Positions 47,445 to 55,596 of a DNA stretch of 64,000 bases are shown here, piece by piece. Under the pieces are notes generated by a model. That model was not told the origin of the DNA, searched no databases, and worked only from the letters and a program-made list of their open reading frames with translations. Numbering within the stretch: the first letter of the stretch is position 1; each line of letters starts with the position of its first letter. A program made the translations under genes and the position numbers. The stretch covers positions 248,001 through 312,000 of the forward strand of contig NZ_CP178208.1 in the NCBI RefSeq assembly GCF_047219225.1. The letters are read 5' to 3'. This DNA comes from IMCC45349 sp047219225. GTDB lineage: Bacteria > Bacteroidota > Bacteroidia > Flavobacteriales > Flavobacteriaceae.

Positions 47445-49267
47445 TGAATTATTTTAAACAAATACTTCGCTTTGCGAAACCATATAAATCATTTGCGATA
47501 TTAAACATTATTTCAAATGTCTTTTACGCGTTGTTTGGTACTCTTTCAATGATATCATTATTTCCAATGCTAAAAGTACTGTTTGGAAATACCAAACCAC
47601 TACATATCAAACCAACTTGGGAAGGTTTTAGTAACATTACTTCTTATGGCGAAAGTTATCTTAACTATTTTGTTACCCTAAAAAAAGCAGAAGGTAGTGA
47701 TGATGTTCTAATTTTCATGGTTTTATTAGTTGTAAGTACGTTTTTATTAAAAAACCTATTTAGCTATTTAGCTATGTTTTTTATTACCTTTTTAAGAAAT
47801 GGTGTACTAAAAGACATGAGGAATGAGCTTTATAATAAAATCACTAGCCTTCCTTTGTCTTTTTACTCTGAAAAAAGAAAAGGAGATACTATGTCTAGAA
47901 TTTCGACTGATGTATTAGAAATACAACACTCCTTTTTATCTATACTTGAACTTATAGTTAGAGAACCATTAATGATATTATTTACTATCATTTCAATGTT
48001 TGCCATTAGTTCAAAACTAACGCTATTTGTATTTATTTTTATACCTATTTCTGGATTTATAATTTCTTTTATAGGTAAATCATTAAAAAGAAAATCTAAT
48101 CGTGTTCAAAAAGAACAAGGACATTTCTTATCAATAGTTGAAGAAACTTTATCTGGATTAAAAGTTATTAAAGGTTTTAATGGAGAAAAAGCATTTGGTG
48201 ATAAGTTTCAGAGTTCAACTAACCGTTTTTACAAATTCTCTAACTCTTTACTAAATAAACAAAACTTAGCTGGACCTACTAGTGAGTTTTTAGGCATTAC
48301 AGTTATTGCTGTGCTTCTGTGGTATGGAGGACAAATGGTTTTAAGAGACAAAACTTTAGATCCAGGTTTGTTTTTAGTTTACATGGGACTTGCATATAAC
48401 ATACTTACACCTGCAAAAGCCATTAGTAAAGCTAGCTATAAAGTAAAAAAAGGTAATGCAGCAGCCGAACGAGTTTTAGAAATTTTAAACACAGAATCCC
48501 CATTAAAAGATAAGCCAAATGCTATTGCTAAAAAAGATTTCAACTCTAATATTGCTTTAGAAAATGTTTCTTTTAAATACGAGGACGATTTAGTCTTAAA
48601 AAACTTCTCTATTAATGTTCCAAAAGGAAAAACTATAGCATTAGTTGGTCAATCAGGAAGTGGAAAATCTACTATTGCAAATCTGGTTACGCGTTTTTAT
48701 GATGTTACAGATGGAAAAATAACTATAGATAATCAAGATATTAGAGATTTATCTAAATCATCACTAAGAGATTTAATGGGATTGGTTACTCAAAAATCTA
48801 TCTTATTTAATGATACTGTAAAAAACAATATGCTATTAGGTAAAGAAAATGCAAGTGATGAAGAAATAATCAACGCATTAAAAGTAGCCAATGCTTGGGA
48901 ATTTGTAAAAGACTTACCTGAAGGCATTAACACTACAGTTGGTGATTCTGGAGACAAGTTATCTGGAGGTCAACAACAACGCTTAAGTATCGCTAGAGCT
49001 GTACTTAAAAACCCTCCAGTCATGATTTTAGACGAGGCTACTTCTGCTCTTGACACTGAAAGCGAGCGTTTAGTTCAAGTAGCACTTGAAAACATGATGA
49101 AAAATAGAACATCTATTGTAATTGCACATAGACTATCTACAATTCAAAATGCAGACGAAATTATTGTGATGCAAAAAGGAGAAATTGTAGAACAAGGAAA
49201 GCATCAAGAACTTCTGGATAAAAAAGGTGTATATAGTAACCTTGTTGCTATGCAATCTTTTCAGTAA
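47444..49267 (+). CDS. ABC exporter, fused permease-ATPase (MsbA type)
   Basis: 607 residues. Six transmembrane helices in the first 330 residues (FAILNIISNVFYALFGTL, LIFMVLLVVSTFLLKNLFSY, LMILFTIISMFAISSKLTL and others), then the ATPase: Walker A GQSGSGKST (about 400-408), signature LSGGQQQRLSIARA (near 506), Walker B VMILDEATSALD (about 526). Fits MsbA/lipid flippases and heterologous peptide exporters. Coupling to a phosphosugar mutase hints at glycolipid or LPS supply, an inference. Ends with the terminator at 49293-49327. Confidence 0.9.
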   Translation: MNYFKQILRFAKPYKSFAILNIISNVFYALFGTLSMISLFPMLKVLFGNTKPLHIKPTWEGFSNITSYGESYLNYFVTLKKAEGSDDVLIFMVLLVVSTFLLKNLFSYLAMFFITFLRNGVLKDMRNELYNKITSLPLSFYSEKRKGDTMSRISTDVLEIQHSFLSILELIVREPLMILFTIISMFAISSKLTLFVFIFIPISGFIISFIGKSLKRKSNRVQKEQGHFLSIVEETLSGLKVIKGFNGEKAFGDKFQSSTNRFYKFSNSLLNKQNLAGPTSEFLGITVIAVLLWYGGQMVLRDKTLDPGLFLVYMGLAYNILTPAKAISKASYKVKKGNAAAERVLEILNTESPLKDKPNAIAKKDFNSNIALENVSFKYEDDLVLKNFSINVPKGKTIALVGQSGSGKSTIANLVTRFYDVTDGKITIDNQDIRDLSKSSLRDLMGLVTQKSILFNDTVKNNMLLGKENASDEEIINALKVANAWEFVKDLPEGINTTVGDSGDKLSGGQQQRLSIARAVLKNPPVMILDEATSALDTESERLVQVALENMMKNRTSIVIAHRLSTIQNADEIIVMQKGEIVEQGKHQELLDKKGVYSNLVAMQSFQ

Positions 49268-49292
49268 ATAATATCAAAATATATATAAACAA

Positions 49293-49327
49293 AGAAAAGG
49301 ATGAAATTTGGGGTATCATCCTTTTCT
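49293..49327 (+). terminator. Terminator after the mutase/exporter operon
   Basis: AGAAAAGGATGA (49293-49304) and TCATCCTTTTCT (49316-49327) form a perfect 12-bp stem, followed by a T-rich run. Confidence 0.82.
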
Positions 49328-49334
49328 CGTTTTT

Positions 49335-49575
49335 ATTACCACAATTTGGGGGAAATGGTAATATATAAGTCGGTTAAGCTGATGTAAAACTATATCAAAA
49401 AAATGTAATAACCAAGAAAAAAATGCATTTTATCGATATTTTAATACACTTTATCGATTAAATTAATCACAAATCACTGATTTACTGAAACTTAACAAAT
49501 CACATTTAATTACAAAAAAATAAAGTAAATTAAACCTTTGTAAACATTTTAAGTCTAAAGAGAAATCGTTAATGC
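49335..49575 (+). promoter_or_regulatory. Intergenic regulatory region ahead of the second ECF sigma gene
   Basis: The 308 bp between 49267 and 49576 holds, after the terminator, an inverted repeat ATTACCA (49335-49341) and TGGTAAT (49356-49362) around a G-rich centre, and two direct copies of TTTATCGAT (49429-49437 and 49450-49458) exactly 21 bp apart, each with the palindromic core ATCGAT. A near-match to the -7 element (AACCTTTG) lies near 49533-49540. No open reading frame of note is present. The tandem ATCGAT sites look like an operator for a dimeric regulator or an ECF promoter region. Confidence 0.5.
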
Positions 49576-50118
49576 ATGAATAACGAAAAAGAGTTAATAC
49601 AACAGTTACAATCTGCCAAAACAAGAGATAAAGCCTTTAGAGAGTTAATGACTCTTTATAAAGAACGACTGTATTGGCATATACGTAAAATTGTAATTAC
49701 TCATGATGATGCTGATGATGTCTTACAAAATACATTTATAAAAGTATACAGAAGTATAGACAAATTTAAAGGAGATAGTAAATTATATTCTTGGATGTAT
49801 AGAATTGCAACAAACGAGTCTATTACCCAAGTAAATAAAAATGCAAAACGATTGCAAATTAGTAATGAAGAAGTGCAAGCCAATGCAATAAATAACTTAA
49901 GTGCTGATACTTATTTTGAAGGCGATGAAATTCAGCTAAAATTACAAAAAGCAATTGCTACACTACCTCAAAAGCAGCAATTAGTATTTAACATGAAGTA
50001 TTTTGATGACATCAAATATAAAGATATGTCAGAAATATTAGAAACAAGTGAAGGTGCCTTAAAAGCATCATATCATTTAGCAGTAAAAAAAATAGAAACC
50101 TATTTAACTAATAATTAA
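49576..50118 (+). CDS. ECF RNA polymerase sigma factor
   Basis: 180 residues. Region 2 as HIRKIVITHDDADDVLQNTF, IKVYRSIDKFKGDSKLYSWM and YRIATNESITQVNKN; region 4 as LPQKQQLVFNMKYFDDIKYK, DMSEILETSEGALKASYHLA. Starts a three-gene operon with a membrane protein (possible anti-sigma factor) and a periplasmic Spy/CpxP-like protein, 34 and 10 bp apart. The set fits an envelope-stress pathway. Own regulatory region upstream, terminator at 51121-51150. Confidence 0.93.
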   Translation: MNNEKELIQQLQSAKTRDKAFRELMTLYKERLYWHIRKIVITHDDADDVLQNTFIKVYRSIDKFKGDSKLYSWMYRIATNESITQVNKNAKRLQISNEEVQANAINNLSADTYFEGDEIQLKLQKAIATLPQKQQLVFNMKYFDDIKYKDMSEILETSEGALKASYHLAVKKIETYLTNN

Positions 50119-50152
50119 ACCTTTTAGAGTAATTTAGGTCTAAGAAATTGAA

Positions 50153-50650
50153 ATGAAACATTTAAACAACATAAAAGAAACTGGTTTTAAAACTCCAAAA
50201 GATTATTTCACTAATCTTGAGGAGCACGTTTTAGATTCGGTTAAATTAAATGATTCGCTAAAAAATAAAGACTCAGGGTTTACAAAACCAGAAAGCTATT
50301 TAAACAACCTTGAGGAAATTGTTTTTGATAAATTAAAAGATGAAAACAAGAATCCAAAAGTAATAAATCTCTTTAGCGCTCAAAACATATTTTATTTAAC
50401 TGGAATAGCAGCTGCGTTATTAATATTTTTTTCAGTTTATTTTAATTCCGAAACTATTACCGAACTAGATTACCAATTAGTTGACGACTATATTATTGAA
50501 GATATTGACACTTACGAATTAGCTTCTTTATTAACAGATGAAGAAATAGAAAATATAAATTCAGAAATATATACAGAAACCTTTATTGATGAAAACATGG
50601 AGGATTATATAATTCAAAATGTAGACATTGAAGATATTATTGAACAGTAA
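50153..50650 (+). CDS. Probable membrane-anchored regulator (anti-sigma-like)
   Basis: 165 residues. Two copies of a short N-terminal motif: GFKTPKDYFTNLEEHVLDSV and GFTKPESYLNNLEEIVFDKL, about 37 residues apart. A transmembrane helix (IFYLTGIAAALLIFFSVYF, near 82-102) and an acidic periplasmic tail rich in D/E. Position right after an ECF sigma gene suggests a partner or anti-sigma factor. The internal repeat is a typical feature of this flavobacterial family. Confidence 0.65.
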   Translation: MKHLNNIKETGFKTPKDYFTNLEEHVLDSVKLNDSLKNKDSGFTKPESYLNNLEEIVFDKLKDENKNPKVINLFSAQNIFYLTGIAAALLIFFSVYFNSETITELDYQLVDDYIIEDIDTYELASLLTDEEIENINSEIYTETFIDENMEDYIIQNVDIEDIIEQ

Positions 50651-50660
50651 TCATACAAAC

Positions 50661-51113
50661 ATGAAACAGTTAATTATCCCTATACTAGCTCTCCTATTCA
50701 GCTTAAACACTTTTGCTCAAAAAAGAGAGTACATAAGTGAAAAAATTAAAGCTCAAAAAGTTGCATTTATAACCGAACGTTTAAACTTAACATCAGAAGA
50801 AGCACAAAAATTCTGGCCAATATACAATGCCCATGAAACCGAAATGCAAATGCTTCGTCATAATTCTAGAGAAAAACATCGTAGAATTAATTTTGAAACT
50901 TTAAGCGAAGAAGAAGCCAAAACTAGATTGACAGAATTGATGGCTTATGAAAAAGAAGAACAACGCTTAAAAGCCGATTTAGTAAACAATCTATTAACAG
51001 CAATTCCTGCTAAAAAAATACTAATGCTTCAACAAGCTGAATGGTCTTTTAAAAAGCGTATGCTAGACGAAATGAGAAAACGCAAAAAAGAATTTAGAAA
51101 GAAAACACCTTAA
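50661..51113 (+). CDS. Periplasmic Spy/CpxP-like protein
   Basis: 150 residues from the ATG at 50661; the frame opens at 50628 inside the previous gene with residues unlike a signal peptide. Signal peptide MKQLIIPILALLFSLNTFAQ, then an all-helical, strongly charged body: KAQKVAFITERLNLTSEEAQ, KFWPIYNAHETEMQMLRHNS. The LNLTSEEAQKFWPIYN pattern resembles LTxxQ motifs of Spy/CpxP-type periplasmic helpers. It overlaps no gene and ends 7 bp before a terminator. Third gene of the ECF operon. Confidence 0.75.
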   Translation: MKQLIIPILALLFSLNTFAQKREYISEKIKAQKVAFITERLNLTSEEAQKFWPIYNAHETEMQMLRHNSREKHRRINFETLSEEEAKTRLTELMAYEKEEQRLKADLVNNLLTAIPAKKILMLQQAEWSFKKRMLDEMRKRKKEFRKKTP

Positions 51114-51120
51114 TGACAAT

Positions 51121-51150
51121 AAAAAAGAGAAGCAAATGCTTCTCTTTTTT
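51121..51150. terminator. Bidirectional terminator
   Basis: AAAAAAGAGAAGCA-aa-TGCTTCTCTTTTTT: perfect 14-bp stem with A and T runs, between the convergent ECF operon and the YCF48-like gene. Confidence 0.87.
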
Positions 51151-52256
51151 TATTCTCTAAATACTAATTTACTTATACGTCCTTTTCCAGCAGCATAAGC
51201 AGTGCTATCATTTAAAAATCTAATAGTATAAAAACCTTCATCGCTAATATGTTTCCAGGTATTACCAGCATCATGACTAAAATCAATACCTTCAAAACCA
51301 ATAGCAACTAATTCTTTTCCATTTGTATTTGGAATATACTGCACACAACTTCTATAGTTTGGTGTTTCATTTTGAGCAACTAATTTCCATGTTTTACCTC
51401 CATCTTTAGTTAGCATTTTATTCTCCAAATTATCTTTAGGATTGGTATAATCACCTCCAATAGCAAAACCGTTTAATTCATCATAAAAATCAATACTATA
51501 AATTCCTGTAGTTGGTTTTCCTTGTACAATTGGAGTCTCGTAAACTTCCCAGGTATATCCTTTATCTGGCGAATATAAAACTCGACTAACCTTCCCTCCT
51601 GTGGCAACCCAAGTATGATTTCCAACTATAGAAATATTGGTATCACTAGCAGCAAAAGCAGCTTCTCCTTCTTTTATTTTTGGCAAATCATTACAAGACA
51701 ATTTATCCCATGTATTGCCACCATCACGTGTAATTATAATGCTCATACAATCATCTGTAGGATCTCCCATAGCAATACCTTCATCATCATTCCAAAAGTC
51801 CATTGAGTTATAAAATGCTTTTGGGTGGCTTTCTTGATAAACTAATTTAATCGAATCATTATCAATTTTATATAACAAAGCTGGATTACCAATCCCTAAT
51901 ACAAATCCACCATTTTTTGTAGCAGCCAACGACCTAAAATTAGGGATAATTGTATCATGCTTGATTTGAAAATTGACAGTTGCACTTTCTTTTAAATAAT
52001 CATCCTGTTTATTTTCTTTATTTACATAAATATTACCTCCCTTAAAATTGAAATCTTTACCACCAATTTTCCCATTAGATGTAGCAAACCCAAAGTAATC
52101 ATCTTCATCAATCTCAAGAGCTCTTACATTCAACAACGAATCTTGCAATAATATTTCAACTTCAACATTTGAAATATTTCTTGGTTTAATTGAGACTTCT
52201 TTATCTTTACAAGACATTATTAAAACCAATAATACCACAGGTAAAATTCTTCTCAT
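51150..52256 (-). CDS. YCF48-like beta-propeller lipoprotein
   Basis: 368 residues from the ATG at 52256 (MRRILPVVLLVLIMSC); the frame opens three codons earlier with TTG. Lipoprotein Cys16. The body is made of BNR/YCF48-type propeller blades: ITRDGGNTWDKLSCND, YSPDKGYTWEVYETP, LTKDGGKTWKLVAQN, FSHDAGNTWKHISDE. Such proteins are named glycosyl hydrolase-like or oxidoreductase by automatic pipelines; no catalytic residue is evident. Convergent with the ECF operon and sharing its terminator. Confidence 0.85.
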   Translation of the reverse strand: MRRILPVVLLVLIMSCKDKEVSIKPRNISNVEVEILLQDSLLNVRALEIDEDDYFGFATSNGKIGGKDFNFKGGNIYVNKENKQDDYLKESATVNFQIKHDTIIPNFRSLAATKNGGFVLGIGNPALLYKIDNDSIKLVYQESHPKAFYNSMDFWNDDEGIAMGDPTDDCMSIIITRDGGNTWDKLSCNDLPKIKEGEAAFAASDTNISIVGNHTWVATGGKVSRVLYSPDKGYTWEVYETPIVQGKPTTGIYSIDFYDELNGFAIGGDYTNPKDNLENKMLTKDGGKTWKLVAQNETPNYRSCVQYIPNTNGKELVAIGFEGIDFSHDAGNTWKHISDEGFYTIRFLNDSTAYAAGKGRISKLVFRE

Positions 52257-52333
52257 AAAATTCAAATTTTCATAAAATTAAAAAAGCATAACGAATAATC
52301 GCACAAACAAATACACAAATAAACAATTTAACG

Positions 52334-52342
52334 TACCTTTGC
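52334..52342 (+). promoter_or_regulatory. -7 promoter element for the RsmB-like gene
   Basis: TACCTTTGC fits TAnnTTTGC exactly, 17 bp before the ATG at 52360. Confidence 0.6.
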
Positions 52343-52359
52343 ATGCTTAATTTTTTTTT

Positions 52360-53574
52360 ATGCGTTTACACAGAAACTTATGCTTTGCAGTAATTGATGG
52401 CTTACTAGACATTTTCAATGAAGGTGAATATGCCGATAAAGTAGTGCAAAAACTCCTAAAAAGAGACAAACGTTGGGGAAGTCGGGATCGTGCCTTTGTA
52501 GCCGAAACCACTTACGACATTGTACGTTGGAAACGTTTATATGCCGAAATAGCTAACGTAAAACAACCTTTTAATCGAGATGACGCTTGGCGTTTATTTG
52601 CTGTTTGGGCAACACTAAAGGGCATTAGACTTCCAGATTGGAAATACTTTGAAAACACGCCAACTAGAAAAATTAAAGGTAAATTTGATGAGCTCTCAAA
52701 AATTAGAATTTATCGTGAGTCTATTCCAGATTGGATAGATGAAGTTGGTGTTAATGAGTTAGGTGAAGAAAAATGGTCACAAGAAATTGCTAAACAAAAC
52801 CAACAAGCCGATGTGATTCTTCGTGTAAACACTTTAAAAACAAACAAAAAAGATTTAAAATTAAAATTAGAATCTGAAGATATTTACACGGAATATCTGG
52901 ACCAATATCCATCTGCATTAAAATTAACCAAGCGCGCTAATGTTTTTAAAACTGAGGCTTTTAAAAATGGTTGGTTTGAAGTACAAGATGCATCTTCACA
53001 ATTAGTAGCCGATTTTCTTCAAGTAAAACCAGGCATGAAAGTTGTAGATACTTGTGCAGGAGCTGGTGGAAAAACGCTACACATTGCTTCTTTAATGGAA
53101 AATAAAGGACAAATTGTAGCAATGGATATTTATGAAAGTAAGCTTAAAAAATTAAAGGTTAGAGCAAGACGCAATGGTGTGCATAATGTAGACTTAAAGG
53201 TTATAGACTCTACAAAACCAATAAAAAAGTTACATAACAAAGCTGATCGTGTATTAATTGATGCACCTTGTTCTGGGCTAGGAGTTTTAAGACGTAATCC
53301 AGATGCAAAATGGAAATTAGAACCAGAATTTTTAGACAGAATTCGTACTGTACAGCAAGATGTTTTAAATCAGTATTCTAAAATGGTAAAACCAGGTGGT
53401 AAATTGGTTTATGCTACTTGTTCTGTTTTACCTTCAGAAAATCAAAATCAAGTAAATGCTTTCTTAAAAACCGATTTTGGAAAGGAATTTAACTTTATAA
53501 AAGACAAAAAAGTTTTAGCACATGAATCTGGATACGACGGATTTTACATGGCACTATTAGAAAGAAAACAATAA
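52360..53574 (+). CDS. RNA m5C methyltransferase, RsmB/NOP family
   Basis: 404 residues. S-adenosylmethionine site VVDTCAGAGGKTLHIASLM (about 228-246), motif IV DAPCSGLGVLRRNPDAKW (near 300) and motif VI YATCSVLPSEN (about 349-359) with the two catalytic Cys typical of m5C RNA methyltransferases. The N-terminal 100 residues are the NusB-like region seen in RsmB (KLLKRDKRWGSRDRAFVAET). The likely target is 16S rRNA C967, but only experiments could decide. The endonuclease gene follows 15 bp later. Confidence 0.88.
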   Translation: MRLHRNLCFAVIDGLLDIFNEGEYADKVVQKLLKRDKRWGSRDRAFVAETTYDIVRWKRLYAEIANVKQPFNRDDAWRLFAVWATLKGIRLPDWKYFENTPTRKIKGKFDELSKIRIYRESIPDWIDEVGVNELGEEKWSQEIAKQNQQADVILRVNTLKTNKKDLKLKLESEDIYTEYLDQYPSALKLTKRANVFKTEAFKNGWFEVQDASSQLVADFLQVKPGMKVVDTCAGAGGKTLHIASLMENKGQIVAMDIYESKLKKLKVRARRNGVHNVDLKVIDSTKPIKKLHNKADRVLIDAPCSGLGVLRRNPDAKWKLEPEFLDRIRTVQQDVLNQYSKMVKPGGKLVYATCSVLPSENQNQVNAFLKTDFGKEFNFIKDKKVLAHESGYDGFYMALLERKQ

Positions 53575-53589
53575 TCCCAAACAATATTA

Positions 53590-55452
53590 ATGAAACATTT
53601 TTACACTTTAATAGCATTATTTATAGCAGCAAATAGTTTCGCTCAAATTCCTGCAAATTATTACGATTCTGCAAATGGCTTAACTGGTTTTACTTTAAAA
53701 ACGGAGTTAAGAAACATTACTGCAAATGGTCATACTGCCAGAACTTACGACCAATTATATGATGGTAATGGCGTAAGTGGATCTCAAGGTTATATCGACA
53801 CACATTCTGATGTAAACGTAACTGGGGGAACTAACTATGAAAACGATGGAACAATTCTAGATTTTTATTCAGAAAACCCATCTGGTTCAGACCCTTATAA
53901 TTACACACATGGAAATGATCAATGTGGAAACCAAAACTCTGAAGGAGACTGCTATAACAGAGAACATCTAGTGCCTCAATCATCTTTCAACAGTAATTTC
54001 CCAATGCAAAGTGATATTCACCATGTAATTCCAACTGATGGACGTGTAAATAACTTTAGAGGTTCATTACCTTTTGGAAATGTAGCATCTGCAAACTGGA
54101 CTTCTCTTAATGGCTCTAAAAGAGGTTCTAGTGATATGGTTGGTTACTCAGGAACTGTTTTTGAACCAATTGATGAGTTTAAAGGAGACATTGCTAGAGC
54201 TTTATTATACTTTGCAGTTAGATATGAAAACACTGTTGATGGCTATACAAGCTTTGATATGTTTAACGGAACAGAAGACCAAGTATTTCATAACTGGGCT
54301 ATTGAAGTTCTTCTAGATTGGCATTACAATGTAGATCCTGTTGACGATAGAGAACGTGCTAGAAACGATGAAGCATATAACTTTCAAGGAAATGCAAATC
54401 CATTTGTTGACCATCCAGAATACGCGAACATGATTTGGAACCCAACTCCAGATACTGAAGCACCTACTGCTCCAACAAACTTAACAGCTTCAAATCCAAC
54501 TGATACTACAATAGATTTAACTTGGACAGCTTCAACCGATAATGTTGCGGTAGAAGAATACGATATCTACATTGATAATGTAAATACGCATACAACATCT
54601 AACACTTCTTTTACAGTATTTGGTTTATCTCCTGATACTAATTACTGTTTTACTGTTTACGCAAGAGATACTAGTAATAATGTTTCTACAGTTTCAAATC
54701 AAGACTGTGAAACAACAACCGACAATGGTTCTTCTGGAGAAATAGATTTATTTTTCTCCGAATACATTGAAGGAAGCGGTAGTAACAAGGTGCTTGAAAT
54801 AGCTAACTTTACAGGTAGTGCAGTAAATCTTTCTGCATATACTATTAGACTAAGTACAAATGGTAATGCTTCTTGGGGAACTCCATACAACTTCAATACA
54901 TCACAATTAGCAAATCAAAATGTTTATGTAGTTGCAAACGGAGGATCCAATGTTTGTACTTCAGAGTACGACCACTTACATAATGCCATTACATCATTTA
55001 ATGGAAATGATGCTATTGGATTATTTAAAAACGGTGTACTTATAGATATTTTAGGAGATTTTTACAGTAGCTCTAACTATGCTCAAAATACAACTTTAGT
55101 AAGAAAACCTACAATTGACAGACCGAATACAACTTTCTCAATATCAGAATGGGATAGTTTTCCTTCTAACAATTGTGACGATTTAGGATCACATACACAA
55201 ACATTAAGTGTTGACACTCCAACTTTAAATACCATTAAAGTATATCCAAATCCAGCAAAGACAAATACTATTTTCTTTAATACAACTAAAGAATTAAACA
55301 TTGTTATCTATGATGTTTTAGGTAAACAAGTGTTAGCGACTACAACTAAAAATAATAAAGGTGTAAATGTTTCACATTTAAACAAAGGCATTTATTTAAT
55401 AAAGATAAATACAGATAGTCAATCAGTCACCAAAAAACTGATTAAACAATAA
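53590..55452 (+). CDS. Secreted endonuclease I with FN3 and lamin-tail domains, T9SS type A signal
   Basis: 620 residues. Signal peptide (HFYTLIALFIAANSFAQ). Endonuclease I (His-Me finger) domain: NREHLVPQSSFNSNFPMQSD, IHHVIPTDGRVNNFRGSLPF. Then a fibronectin type III domain (about 295-375: APTNLTASNPTDTTIDLTWT), a lamin-tail-like domain (about 382-515: DLFFSEYIEGSGSNKVLEIA) and a type A sorting domain (VYPNPAKTNTIFFNTTKELN to KKLIKQ). It should degrade extracellular DNA or RNA, giving nutrients or clearing biofilm DNA. Terminator follows at 55456. Confidence 0.92.
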   Translation: MKHFYTLIALFIAANSFAQIPANYYDSANGLTGFTLKTELRNITANGHTARTYDQLYDGNGVSGSQGYIDTHSDVNVTGGTNYENDGTILDFYSENPSGSDPYNYTHGNDQCGNQNSEGDCYNREHLVPQSSFNSNFPMQSDIHHVIPTDGRVNNFRGSLPFGNVASANWTSLNGSKRGSSDMVGYSGTVFEPIDEFKGDIARALLYFAVRYENTVDGYTSFDMFNGTEDQVFHNWAIEVLLDWHYNVDPVDDRERARNDEAYNFQGNANPFVDHPEYANMIWNPTPDTEAPTAPTNLTASNPTDTTIDLTWTASTDNVAVEEYDIYIDNVNTHTTSNTSFTVFGLSPDTNYCFTVYARDTSNNVSTVSNQDCETTTDNGSSGEIDLFFSEYIEGSGSNKVLEIANFTGSAVNLSAYTIRLSTNGNASWGTPYNFNTSQLANQNVYVVANGGSNVCTSEYDHLHNAITSFNGNDAIGLFKNGVLIDILGDFYSSSNYAQNTTLVRKPTIDRPNTTFSISEWDSFPSNNCDDLGSHTQTLSVDTPTLNTIKVYPNPAKTNTIFFNTTKELNIVIYDVLGKQVLATTTKNNKGVNVSHLNKGIYLIKINTDSQSVTKKLIKQ

Positions 55453-55455
55453 TTT

Positions 55456-55485
55456 AAAAAGCGACTTAATTAAGTCGCTTTTTTT
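55456..55485 (+). terminator. Terminator after the endonuclease gene
   Basis: AAAAAGCGACTTAA and TTAAGTCGCTTTTT form a perfect palindromic stem followed by further T residues. Confidence 0.87.
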
Positions 55486-55555
55486 ATGTTTAAAACCTCG
55501 TGAATAACTCAAAAAATTACATTGCAATTTAGATAGCTAATACAACGAAAAAACC

Positions 55556-55564
55556 TAAATTTGC
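55556..55564 (+). promoter_or_regulatory. -7 promoter element for purL
   Basis: TAAATTTGC fits TAnnTTTGC exactly, 32 bp before the ATG at 55597. No TTG at -33 spacing. Confidence 0.55.
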
Positions 55565-55596
55565 ACTTTAATAAACACAACACAAACTAACACATA

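Noticed and set aside
53590..55452. Restriction-type nuclease (defence)
   Set aside because: The endonuclease I domain follows a signal peptide and is exported through type IX secretion; it is not a cytosolic defence enzyme.
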